Assembly (NCBI GenBank): GCA_003562075.1
Contig: PWWP01000139.1
Location: 1-37,626 of the forward strand
DNA: 37,626 nt
Source of the DNA: Gemmatimonadota bacterium
Lineage (GTDB): Bacteria > Gemmatimonadota > Gemmatimonadetes > Longimicrobiales > Gaopeijiaceae
Reading direction: 5' to 3'
Shown here: one piece after another, positions 23,207 to 31,127 of the stretch
Layout: each line of letters begins with the position of its first letter
Position numbering within the stretch: the stretch's first letter is position 1
Translations under genes and position numbers: made by a program
The notes under the pieces: model-generated
Databases searched by the model: none
Told to the model about the DNA's origin: nothing
The model's input: only the letters and a program-made list of their open reading frames with translations

Positions 23207-25581
23207 GCTCTCCCACCAAGAAGGGGGGCGGACGAGGTCCGGGGGACGATACCCCCCTGGCCCGTCTCTCCCGACCCCCGACTCGCCGCTGGCCGGATGG
23301 AGTCCTCCATCACGGGAGCCGGATCGGTCTTGTCATTCTTCTTGCCTTGGCAGCCACCCTCCTCTTCCCCCCTGATCCGGGGCCGGAAATGGGGCGGTAC
23401 CAGGTGGGAATGGTGTCTGACGAAGACGTCATTGCCTCCCTGACCTTCGGGGTCCCCAAGAACCCCGAAGATCTGGAGCGGGAACGGAATGCGGCTGCAG
23501 CATCGGTGCCGCCCACCTTCCGCCTGGATCCCCAGGCTGTGGCCCGGATGGAGTCGTCGCTGGAGGATTTCTTCCAGCGGGCGGCTCGGTCGGCTGAGGC
23601 GCCGGATCCGTTCGGGGCCCTGACCCGTCAACTTTCCGACCTGGGGATTGCTGCTTCTCAGAGGCAACAGGCGCTCCTCCTGGACGATCCGAGTCGGGAG
23701 CAACTTCGGGAAACGGCGCTTCGTGCCGTCCAGGACATCCTCCCCCAGGGCGTTCTGGACGAAGGGGCCCGACAGGAACTGGGGGCCACCGGTCGAGTTC
23801 TGGTCATGGACCCGGACGGAGAGGAACGGTATCTCCCTCGGGACTCGGTCATGACCACATCCGAGTTCTACCAGCGGGTGGCCCAGACCCTCCCGCCCCA
23901 GACCAGTTCGGAGGTGGACGAACTCCTCCGCCTCACCCTCATCCGCTTCATGGAGCCGACCCTCCGCTTCGATGCCGGGGCCACCCAGCAGGATCAGGAC
24001 GCAGCACGCCGAGCGGTTCCCACCAGCCGAGCCACCGTTCTTCAGGGTGAAGCCGTGGTCCGGGCAAACCAGCAAGTGGGCGAAACGGAGGTGGAGCGTC
24101 TACAGGCCTACGAGGAGGCGCTCCGGACTGCCGGCCTGCTCGAGGACGAGGACTTCCAGCTCGGGGCCTTTGTCGGAAGTGTCCTCCTCAACCTTCTGAT
24201 CCTGGGTATCTTCGGCGTTCTGCTCTACCTCTTCCGAGCGGACGTCTACCACAACTTCCGGTGGATCCTGCTGCAGGCGACCCTGGTCCTGGCCTTCGCC
24301 ACGGCAGCGGGGATCGTGGCAGCCAACCAGCTACCGCCGGAGGTCCTCCCCATCGCCTTCGTCTCGCTGGCGATGGCTGTCCTCTGGGATGGGCGCCTGG
24401 CCCTGATCCTGGTGGCCACCCTGACGGTCCTCACCGGGGTCCAGGTTCCCTTCCAGAGTATCTATGCCTGGATTCCCGTCTTCATCGGTGGATCGGCGGC
24501 GGCCCTTTCGGTTCGCGCCGTTCGGCGGCGGGCACAGACGTGGATCTTCATTGCCATCATCGCTGCCGCCTATCTGGTCTCCATCGGCGCGCTGGGGATG
24601 ATGACCGGTCGGGATGCGAGTCACGTGGCAGTGGCCCTGGCGTGGGCCGGAGGGAACGCGGTGGTGAGCGCCATCCTGGCCATGGGCTTCCTACCCGTAT
24701 TCGAATGGTTCACACGGATCACGACGGACCAAACCCTCCTGGAGTGGGCGGATCCCAACCGTCCGCTTCTGAAGCGACTCTCCATGGAGGCCCCCGGGAC
24801 GTACGCCCACACCATCAATGTGGCCAATCTCTCGGAGGCGGCAGCCAACGCCATCGACGCCAACGGACTTCTCTGCCGAGTGGGCGTCTACTACCACGAT
24901 GTGGGGAAGATGCTGAAGCCCCAGTACTTCATCGAGAACCAGCCAGGTGGCAGAAATCCCCATGACAAGCTCAAAGCGGCTACCTCGGCCACCATCGTCC
25001 GGGAGCACGTGACCGAAGGGATGCGGCTGGCCCGGGATGCCAAGCTTCCCGATGTTCTCCTGGACTTCATCCCTGAGCACCATGGGACGCAGGAGATCGC
25101 CTACTTCCTGGACCGGGCCCGAAGTGACGCGGAAGGGAAGGAGCCGGACCCAGCCGACTTCCGTTATCCTGGACCAAAGCCCCAGAGCAGGGAGACGGCC
25201 ATCGTCATGCTGGCCGATTCGGTCGAGTCTGCGACCCGCACCCTCCAGGATCCCACCCCGGAGCGGGTCCGGGATCTCATCGAGAACATCGTGGACGGGA
25301 AGATCCAGGATGGGCAGATGGACGAGGCGCCCCTGACCCTTCGGGAGATCGGGGTCATCAAGCGCCAGTTCGAAAAGGTTCTGGGCGGCCTCTACCACCA
25401 CCGGATCGATTATCCGGCAACCCGGCATCTCACCGGTCCCGCCGGGACTCCGCCGGCTGGCCCACCGGCGTCCACGGAGGGGGAAGCGCCAGGCGATGCC
25501 CCTCCCTCCGTTGATGGCTCAGAGGGAGCTTCCACCCGAGAGACTGTGGGGAAGGAAGCCCGGAGGCACGGGGGTGGGTGA
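23203..25581 (+). CDS. pgpH: PgpH-type 7TM HD phosphohydrolase, likely c-di-AMP phosphodiesterase
   Basis: PgpH proteins degrade c-di-AMP at the inner membrane. The 792-residue product has the full layout: one N-terminal helix (GLVILLALAATLLFP, about 42-56), an extracytoplasmic HDED domain (about 60-310), a block of membrane helices (about 325-500; for example GSVLLNLLILGIFGVLLYLF) and a cytoplasmic HD domain: GTYAHTINVANLSE (about 531), His565-Asp566 in VYYHDVGKMLKP, IPEHHGTQEIAYF and VMLADSVESATRTL. A Pro/Gly-rich tail of about 55 residues follows. The start is GTG at 23203, overlapping phoH. ybeY overlaps the 3' end by eight bases. No diadenylate cyclase gene is in the window. Confidence 0.9.
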   Translation: MSSPTKKGGGRGPGDDTPLARLSRPPTRRWPDGVLHHGSRIGLVILLALAATLLFPPDPGPEMGRYQVGMVSDEDVIASLTFGVPKNPEDLERERNAAAASVPPTFRLDPQAVARMESSLEDFFQRAARSAEAPDPFGALTRQLSDLGIAASQRQQALLLDDPSREQLRETALRAVQDILPQGVLDEGARQELGATGRVLVMDPDGEERYLPRDSVMTTSEFYQRVAQTLPPQTSSEVDELLRLTLIRFMEPTLRFDAGATQQDQDAARRAVPTSRATVLQGEAVVRANQQVGETEVERLQAYEEALRTAGLLEDEDFQLGAFVGSVLLNLLILGIFGVLLYLFRADVYHNFRWILLQATLVLAFATAAGIVAANQLPPEVLPIAFVSLAMAVLWDGRLALILVATLTVLTGVQVPFQSIYAWIPVFIGGSAAALSVRAVRRRAQTWIFIAIIAAAYLVSIGALGMMTGRDASHVAVALAWAGGNAVVSAILAMGFLPVFEWFTRITTDQTLLEWADPNRPLLKRLSMEAPGTYAHTINVANLSEAAANAIDANGLLCRVGVYYHDVGKMLKPQYFIENQPGGRNPHDKLKAATSATIVREHVTEGMRLARDAKLPDVLLDFIPEHHGTQEIAYFLDRARSDAEGKEPDPADFRYPGPKPQSRETAIVMLADSVESATRTLQDPTPERVRDLIENIVDGKIQDGQMDEAPLTLREIGVIKRQFEKVLGGLYHHRIDYPATRHLTGPAGTPPAGPPASTEGEAPGDAPPSVDGSEGASTRETVGKEARRHGGG

Positions 25582-26053
25582 GGCTGCCGCGGCAGGGTGG
25601 ACACTCCACCTGAATCGGCCGGATGGAGGCCTCCTCCCTTCCCAGAAGCTTCGGCAGGGGGTGGCCCTGGTCCTGGAGGAGGAAGGGGTACAGGACGGGG
25701 AACTCTCCATCACCTTTCTGGAGGATGATCCCATCCGGGAGCTGAATCGCCGGTACCTGAACCATGATTGGGTTCCGGATGTCCTCTCCTTCCCGCTCCA
25801 CCAGGACGGGTATCCGCTCCACGGGGACATCTATGTAGGGCTGGGCCAGGCGGCCCGCCAGGCCACGGAGCACGGCGTGCCGCTGGAGGAGGAACTGGTA
25901 CGCCTCTCGGTCCATGGGGTCCTCCACGTCCTGGGCTATGACCACCCCGAGGACATGGCGTCGCGCCGGGCATCTTCCCTCTACAGGATTCAGGAGCGCG
26001 TGGTCCGGAAGATCTTTTCCGGAGACGGGCTGACCGGAGGCGATCCGAGGTGA
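25574..26053 (+). CDS. ybeY: Endoribonuclease YbeY
   Basis: YbeY is a single-strand endoribonuclease needed for 16S rRNA 3' maturation and 70S quality control. The 159-residue product has LSITFLEDDPIRELNRRYLN, DVLSFPL, GDIYVGLGQA and the zinc-binding HGVLHVLGYDH signature. I chose GTG at 25574 because GGAGG lies 7 bases upstream and this leaves only an eight-base overlap with pgpH; an upstream frame to 25496 would add 26 residues unlike YbeY and overlap pgpH heavily. The phoH-pgpH-ybeY order is widespread. The stop overlaps the next gene by four bases. Confidence 0.95.
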   Translation: MGEAAAAGWTLHLNRPDGGLLPSQKLRQGVALVLEEEGVQDGELSITFLEDDPIRELNRRYLNHDWVPDVLSFPLHQDGYPLHGDIYVGLGQAARQATEHGVPLEEELVRLSVHGVLHVLGYDHPEDMASRRASSLYRIQERVVRKIFSGDGLTGGDPR

Positions 26054-27705
26054 AGCGCGTCTTCCGCGGCGGGCGGATCATGATCCGCCTCATCCCCTTC
26101 CTCGTCGCCTTTCTTCGAGACCGCCGACGTTTCATCCTCCTGGGCTCTCCAGCTCGTCGGGGCGCCGAGGACCACGAGCGGCGAGCCCAGCGACTGGTGG
26201 CTGTAATCGCCGGCCTGGGGCCCACCTTCATCAAGCTGGCCCAGATCTTCAGCGCCCGGGCGGACCTGGTGCCGGAGCCCTACCTTTCGGCCATGGGAAC
26301 CCTCCAGGATCAGGTGCCCCCCATCACTGCCGAGGCAGCTCGAGGAGTGGTGGAAGCCGAGCTGGGAACTCCGGTTTCCCAGGTCTTCGAGGAGTTCCAC
26401 GACACCCCTATGGCGGCGGCGTCCCTGGGGCAGGTCCATCGGGCCCGGTACCAGGGTCGGGACGTGGCGGTGAAGGTCCTGCGGCCCGATGTGGAGGAGA
26501 TGGTGGCGCTGGATCTGGATCTCTCCTTCCGGATCCTCTTCTGGCTCAACATCCTCTTCCCCAATCCCCACGTCCGGGGGATCACCAACGTGGTGCGGGA
26601 ATTTTCCGCCAGGGTCCGGGAGGAGATGGACTTCCGATCCGAGGCCGAGAACATGGAACGGTTCCGGAAGGCCTTCCGGGATGATCCCCGCGTCCGAGCC
26701 CCCCTGGTGTACTCGGCTGTGTCCACCCGTCGAGTCCTGGTCATGGAGTACCTGAAGGGGACCAAGCTGGATCGACTACAGGACCAGTTTGCCAGCGGTA
26801 GGCTGGACTTCGATGAGGTCATGGAGCGTCTCACTGGGCTCTATCTCCGGATGATGATGATGGACGGCTTTCTCCATGCCGATCCCCATCCGGGGAATCT
26901 CCTGGTGGATGATGATGGCACCATCGTGGTATTGGACTGGGGGATGGCGTTGGAGATTCCGCGCTGGACTCGGGACAGCATCCTCTCCATCGCCCTGGCG
27001 GTGGAAAGGGAGGATCTGGACGGGATCATCAACGGGATGTACCGCCTGGGGATGGTCTCGCCCGAGGTGGCCCGCGGAGACATCCGGGAAGCGGCCACCG
27101 AAGTGATGCGGATCATGGAGCGGGCTCGAACGTCCCACCGGGAGCGGGTCCAGGAGATCATCCAGGAGATCTGGGACACCTTCTACACCTGGCCTCTCCT
27201 GCTCCCCCAGGAATTGGTCTACTTCTTCCGGGCGGCCGTCCTACTGGAGGGCATCGGATTCAGGTATGACCGGGATTTCAACGGACTTTTCCTGATCCGA
27301 CGTGTCATCGGGACCCACCGCTCCCGTATCATGAAGGAGACGGCCCGGGAGCCTCTGAGCCGAGCCCGGGACGCCATGGGTGAGGCGCTCTCGAGCCTGA
27401 GGTCCATCCGGGACCTGGTGACCCGTGTTGAACGAGAGGAACTCAGGGTGCGGGTCCACCCCCGGGATGCCCAGTCCCAGGAACGATTCCTTCACCTCCA
27501 GGCCCGTCGTCTCCTCCTCTCCATCTTCGCCACCGCCACCGCACTCATATCGGCCATCCTCTTCATTGCCTTGCGGAATGTCTGGCTTCTTGGGCTCGGG
27601 CTCCTGGCAGCACTCATCATGTTCCTCTTCACCCTCCTGGTGCCCACCCACCTCCTGGAGAATCCCCTCCGCCACACCCGGGGAATCCGGCCCCCCACCC
27701 GGTAA
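26050..27705 (+). CDS. UbiB/AarF (ABC1/ADCK) atypical kinase-like protein
   Basis: UbiB-family proteins are atypical kinases or ATPases that support isoprenoid quinone synthesis at the membrane. The 551-residue product has the family motifs: the KxGQ region, here GPTFIKLAQIFSARADLVP (Ala for Gly, about 56-74), the Ala-rich loop AAASLGQVHRARYQG, the lysine of DVAVKVLRPDVEE, EMDFRSEAENMERF, LHADPHPGNLLVDDDG and the DFG-like VVLDWGMALE. Two C-terminal membrane helices (LLSIFATATALISAILFIAL and WLLGLGLLAALIMFLFTLLV) anchor it. The start is GTG at 26050, overlapping ybeY. In a menaquinone organism the quinone partner would be menaquinone; that is inference. Confidence 0.9.
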   Translation: MKRVFRGGRIMIRLIPFLVAFLRDRRRFILLGSPARRGAEDHERRAQRLVAVIAGLGPTFIKLAQIFSARADLVPEPYLSAMGTLQDQVPPITAEAARGVVEAELGTPVSQVFEEFHDTPMAAASLGQVHRARYQGRDVAVKVLRPDVEEMVALDLDLSFRILFWLNILFPNPHVRGITNVVREFSARVREEMDFRSEAENMERFRKAFRDDPRVRAPLVYSAVSTRRVLVMEYLKGTKLDRLQDQFASGRLDFDEVMERLTGLYLRMMMMDGFLHADPHPGNLLVDDDGTIVVLDWGMALEIPRWTRDSILSIALAVEREDLDGIINGMYRLGMVSPEVARGDIREAATEVMRIMERARTSHRERVQEIIQEIWDTFYTWPLLLPQELVYFFRAAVLLEGIGFRYDRDFNGLFLIRRVIGTHRSRIMKETAREPLSRARDAMGEALSSLRSIRDLVTRVEREELRVRVHPRDAQSQERFLHLQARRLLLSIFATATALISAILFIALRNVWLLGLGLLAALIMFLFTLLVPTHLLENPLRHTRGIRPPTR

Positions 27706-27827
27706 GCCGGCTCTGGCCTGCTATCCGGTCCTCCCCCCTTCCATCTCCCCGGCGGTTGGGCCATGATTTCTGGGCTCGGAACGAGGCTCGCCATCTCCAC
27801 ATTCACCTCCTCCCTTCAGGCCCCTTC

Positions 27828-29045
27828 ATGAATCCTCAGTCCCCATCCTCCTCTTCGTCACGGAGCTCACAGGCGGTGTCTCCGAAGGGAAAAGACACCC
27901 TTCCAGAAAGGCTCGAGTCACTCCTGGATGGGATGATGAGCGGACGTCGGCTGGCCCTTGCCCGGGCGATCTCGGTGGTAGAGAATGAGCGGCCGGGGTT
28001 TCAGGCCTTCCTCCATGCCATTCTCATCCGTGGGAAGGGCGGGGGCCGGCGGGTCGGGGTGACGGGCCCTCCTGGGGCAGGAAAATCGTCGCTTGTGGCC
28101 TCCATGGCCCTCCGGTGCCGGAAGGCTGAAGAGGAGGTGGGAATTGTGGCCGTGGACCCCACCTCTCCCTACTCCGGTGGCGCTCTTCTAGGCGACCGGA
28201 TCCGGATGAATGACCTGGCCACCGATCCGGGGATCTTCATTCGCTCCATGGCCTCCCGGGGATCGCTGGGTGGGTTGGCCACCACCACCAAGGAGGTCAT
28301 CGATGTGATGGAGGGGTTCGGTTTCCCCCGGATCATCATCGAGACGGTGGGGGTGGGGCAGACCGAGTTGGAGGTGACTGGGGCCGCCGATACCGTCGTA
28401 GTGGTCCTGACTCCCGAGTCTGGGGACGGGATCCAGGCCATGAAGGCGGGTCTCATGGAGATCGCTGACATCTTCGTGGTGAACAAGGCCGACCGTCCAG
28501 GGGCTGACCGGTTGGTAAAGGAGATTCGGATGGCCCTCAAGCTTCGGACAGGGAAGGGAGGCGGAGGTGGTTCCGGCCACCATGGTCCGGGAGGCCATCA
28601 TGGTCCGGCAGGACACCACGGACCAGGCGCCTCCTCGCCGAAGGCTGAGCGGGACCCGGAGACTGATTCAGGGGAGGTGGGGGAGGAAGGGCCGGGGACC
28701 TGGACCCCGCCTGTCCTCCTGACCATGGCTCAGACCGGAGAGGGAGTGGGCGAACTCCTGGAGGCCGTGGATGCGCATCGCCAGTGGCTGGAAGCCTCAG
28801 GCGAGTTGGAGGAGCGGAGACGGGCCCGGATGGAGGATCGGATCCGGGAGGTCCTGGACCGGGAAGCCCGACGCCGGGTCCGAAAGACCCTCTCGGAAAC
28901 CGATCGATTGGCCGACGCACTGGCCAGGATTGTGGAGGGAGAGGCGACACCCTACTCGGAAGCAGCCCTCTTCCTGGGACTCATGGGTCTGGATGCAGAC
29001 GAGGCGCCCCTCCCGGGCGTCGACCCAGGGGAGCCGGGATCCTGA
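27828..29045 (+). CDS. meaB: MeaB/ArgK-type GTPase chaperone of a B12-dependent mutase, with a His-rich insert
   Basis: MeaB is a SIMIBI-class GTPase that gates cofactor loading of methylmalonyl-CoA-type mutases. The 405-residue product shows Walker A GVTGPPGAGKSSLV (77-90), VAVDPTSPYSGGALLGDRIR (107-126), IIETVGVGQTE (170-180) and the base-specificity NKAD (219-222). Between MALKLR (240) and TWTPPVLLTMA (291), where relatives have a short loop, there is an extra stretch of about 40-50 residues with three GHHGPG/A repeats (residues 250-267). The N-terminus is Ser-rich. The start ATG at 27828 has only a weak SD; the 122-base gap before it holds no clear promoter. It overlaps the following receptor gene by four bases, and the mutase gene lies further downstream. 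Confidence 0.92.
   Translation: MNPQSPSSSSSRSSQAVSPKGKDTLPERLESLLDGMMSGRRLALARAISVVENERPGFQAFLHAILIRGKGGGRRVGVTGPPGAGKSSLVASMALRCRKAEEEVGIVAVDPTSPYSGGALLGDRIRMNDLATDPGIFIRSMASRGSLGGLATTTKEVIDVMEGFGFPRIIIETVGVGQTELEVTGAADTVVVVLTPESGDGIQAMKAGLMEIADIFVVNKADRPGADRLVKEIRMALKLRTGKGGGGGSGHHGPGGHHGPAGHHGPGASSPKAERDPETDSGEVGEEGPGTWTPPVLLTMAQTGEGVGELLEAVDAHRQWLEASGELEERRRARMEDRIREVLDREARRRVRKTLSETDRLADALARIVEGEATPYSEAALFLGLMGLDADEAPLPGVDPGEPGS
28575..28628 (+). repeat. Three 18-base tandem repeats coding GHHGP(G/A) inside meaB
   Basis: Units 28575-28592, 28593-28610 and 28611-28628 each code Gly-His-His-Gly-Pro-Gly/Ala. Codons have drifted between units (CAC/CAT, GGT/GGA, CCG/CCA) while the protein repeat is kept, which suggests selection on the peptide. 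Confidence 0.9.
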
Positions 29046-30877
29046 GATCGTTCGTCCTGGGATCCTCGGTTCTGGCTTCACTCCTCTTTTTGCTTGTCGG
29101 GCCCCCTTCACTCATGGCCCAGGACACCGGCTCAGAGGGGGAGCCCATCGAACTCGATACCCTCTCGGTGGTGGGGTCCCGGACGACCGCCGATCTGCCC
29201 CTCCGGACCCGGGCTGTGGAGGTGTTGGATCGTGCGACCCTGGACCGACTCCCGGCCCGGAACCTGACCCAGGCCCTGGAGTGGGGTGTGTCCCTGGATC
29301 TGGCATCCCGATCCCCTGCTCAGGCGGACCTCTCCATTCGGGGTGCCGGCTTCGAGCAGATGCTCGTTCTGGTGGATGGAGTCCGGATGAGCGATCCCCA
29401 AACCGGACATTTCGATCTGGATCTTGCCGTTCCCCTGGATCGGGTGGAACGGATCGAGATCCTCCGGGGGCCAGGGGCTGGGATCTATGGAAGCGACGCC
29501 GTTGGAGGGGTGGTGAATATCGTCACCCGAGAGAGCTCGGCCTGGGCCGGACGCCTCGAGGGAGGATCTTTCGGATCGGTGTTGGGAGCCCTCCATGGGG
29601 GAGTGGATCTCCCTGCCCGAGGCTCTCTCCAGTTCTCGGGAGAGGTGGCCCGGTCTGACGGCCACCGGGAAGGAACCGAATGGGAGTCGTCCATCGGCAC
29701 GGCCTCCCTCCGGTACCCTTTGGCTGAGGGGACCCTTCGTCTCGAGTCGGGGCTGGCCCGCCGGGCATTCGGCGCGGAGGGGTTCTATGCCCCGTTCCCC
29801 TCCTTCGAGACCACCGATACCTGGACGGCCCACCTGACCTGGCGCTCGAACCCCAGTCGGCAGATTTCTCTGGAACCTGGGCTTTCCTGGCGATCCCATG
29901 GAGACGACTTCATTCTGGACCGGCATGAGCCGGAGGCGTACAGGAATCGTCATACGTCGGAGCAGGTGGGAGCCAGTCTTGTAGCCCGGGGGGCCATCCG
30001 GCAAACCGTTTCCCTCGCGGCCGGATCGGAGGTGGCCCGGCATGATCTTCGAAGCACCGCCCTGGGAGATCGGACGGAAGCGCGAGGAGCTGTTTTTGCC
30101 GAGATTGGATGGCGCCCTACGCTGGGACCCGCATTGATGGCGGGACTCCGGCACGACCATTATGAGCAGTGGGGTGGGTTCACGTCACCCTCGCTGTCGC
30201 TGGGCATGGACGTGTCCGAGCGGCTGGAGTTACGAGCTTCTGCGGGACGAGCCTTCCGAGGGCCCTCCTGGACCGAACGGCACTACAGGGATCCGGTCCA
30301 CGAGGCCAACGCCGAACTGGATCCGGAGGAGTCCACCTCGCTGGAGTTCGGTGGGACGCTCCATTCTGCATCCGGGCGAGGACAGCTTTCCCTGACCGGT
30401 TTCCGGCGCGCCAGCCGCCATCTCATCGACTGGGCCCGTCCAATCGATTCCCCCGAGGCCCTCTGGGTGACCCGGAACGTGAACCGGAGTGTGACCCGCG
30501 GACTGGAAGCTGAAGGGGCATGGATGCCTGGCCGTCGGACTCGGGTGGAGCTGGCGGCTTCGTGGCTTGCATTGGAAGCCGATGCGGATGATCGGTTCCA
30601 GTCCAAGCAACTCCTCCGGCCCATTCGGGACAGGGTTCGGATCTCCCTCATCCAGGCATTGCCGGGCAACCTTCAGGGGGCGTTCCACCTGGCTCGTTCC
30701 CGCCGCGCCGGCGACCTCTCTTATGAGGAGCTGGATCTCCGGATCCAGCTTCCCAGCCGGGCGGGGATGTGGTACCTGGATGGCCGGAACCTGACGAACT
30801 CCCGGCACCTGGACATCACTGGAAATCCGGTGGCGGGCAGGGCCGTGTACCTGGGGTTGGAGTTAAGAGGCCGTTGA
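29042..30877 (+). CDS. BtuB-like TonB-dependent outer-membrane receptor, probable CTG start
   Basis: A 611-residue TonB-dependent receptor, close to the length of BtuB (614). After a signal peptide (RSFVLGSSVLASLLFLLVG...LMA) comes a TonB box-like IELDTLSVVG, a plug domain (RNLTQALEWGVSLDLASRS, DLSIRGAGFEQMLVLVDGVR, RVERIEILRGPGAGIYGSDA, GVVNIVT) and a beta-barrel. No ATG, GTG or TTG lies in frame near the signal peptide. CTG at 29042 overlaps the meaB stop as CTGA, matching the GTGA overlaps elsewhere, and GGGGAG lies 8 bases upstream. The barrel ends YLGLELRGR without the usual terminal aromatic residue, and the stop codon lies inside a 14-base repeat. Its place between meaB and the mutase gene suggests corrinoid uptake, but I see no cobalamin riboswitch. 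Confidence 0.85.
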   Translation: MRSFVLGSSVLASLLFLLVGPPSLMAQDTGSEGEPIELDTLSVVGSRTTADLPLRTRAVEVLDRATLDRLPARNLTQALEWGVSLDLASRSPAQADLSIRGAGFEQMLVLVDGVRMSDPQTGHFDLDLAVPLDRVERIEILRGPGAGIYGSDAVGGVVNIVTRESSAWAGRLEGGSFGSVLGALHGGVDLPARGSLQFSGEVARSDGHREGTEWESSIGTASLRYPLAEGTLRLESGLARRAFGAEGFYAPFPSFETTDTWTAHLTWRSNPSRQISLEPGLSWRSHGDDFILDRHEPEAYRNRHTSEQVGASLVARGAIRQTVSLAAGSEVARHDLRSTALGDRTEARGAVFAEIGWRPTLGPALMAGLRHDHYEQWGGFTSPSLSLGMDVSERLELRASAGRAFRGPSWTERHYRDPVHEANAELDPEESTSLEFGGTLHSASGRGQLSLTGFRRASRHLIDWARPIDSPEALWVTRNVNRSVTRGLEAEGAWMPGRRTRVELAASWLALEADADDRFQSKQLLRPIRDRVRISLIQALPGNLQGAFHLARSRRAGDLSYEELDLRIQLPSRAGMWYLDGRNLTNSRHLDITGNPVAGRAVYLGLELRGR

Positions 30878-30881
30878 AGAA
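30868..30881 (+). repeat. 14-base repeat copy 2, spanning the receptor stop codon
   Basis: AGGCCGTTGAAGAA, identical to 18823-18836. It supplies the last codons (Arg-Gly-Arg) and the TGA of the BtuB-like gene. Confidence 0.4.
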
Positions 30882-31127
30882 CAGGAGCGATCGCCGTTGG
30901 GAGCGCCATGCCGCTGGATCCAAGGCGGCTCGCCGTAGGCATAGCGGACGAGGGGGGAGAATTGAACGGCGTTCTGGTGGAATTTCCGTTTCTGCCGGGA
31001 CTCCTGGATGCTCTTCGGTTCGGCTCCACGTTGACCCTGTCTTCCTGGGGCGGCATCTTTTTTTGACACCTATGCCAAGATTTCGGGGTCCAATACGATC
31101 CTGAAGTGACCTCAAGCGGGAGCTCGA
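30878..31127. other. Gap between the receptor and mutase genes, possible decayed coding sequence
   Basis: 250 bases. The minus frame 31069-30863 has 68 codons with G/C-rich third positions in its middle part (KRKFHQNAVQFSPLVRYAYG), but no family I recognise. The plus strand has a 52-codon frame (30908-31066) starting after GGGAG, with less coding-like third positions. An inverted repeat GCCGC/GCGGC sits near 30909-30930 and an eight-base T run near 31057-31064. Neither frame is supported enough to call a gene. Confidence 0.35.
31031..31059 (+). promoter_or_regulatory. Candidate promoter of the acyl-CoA mutase gene
   Basis: TTGACC (31031-31036), 17 bases, then CATCTT (31054-31059), close to the TAYYKT -10 form seen elsewhere in the window. 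A TTGACA at 31063-31068 has no -10 at workable spacing. Confidence 0.35.

Noticed and set aside
27706-27827. Cobalamin riboswitch before meaB and the receptor
   Set aside because: The gap is only 122 bases and I could not find a B12-box-like segment or the expected stems.
28575-28628. CRISPR-like short repeats
   Set aside because: Three contiguous 18-base units without spacers, in frame within meaB; a coding tandem repeat.
31063-31068. TTGACA as the mutase -35 box
   Set aside because: The only -10-like sequence downstream (TACGAT, 31094) is 25 bases away, too far.
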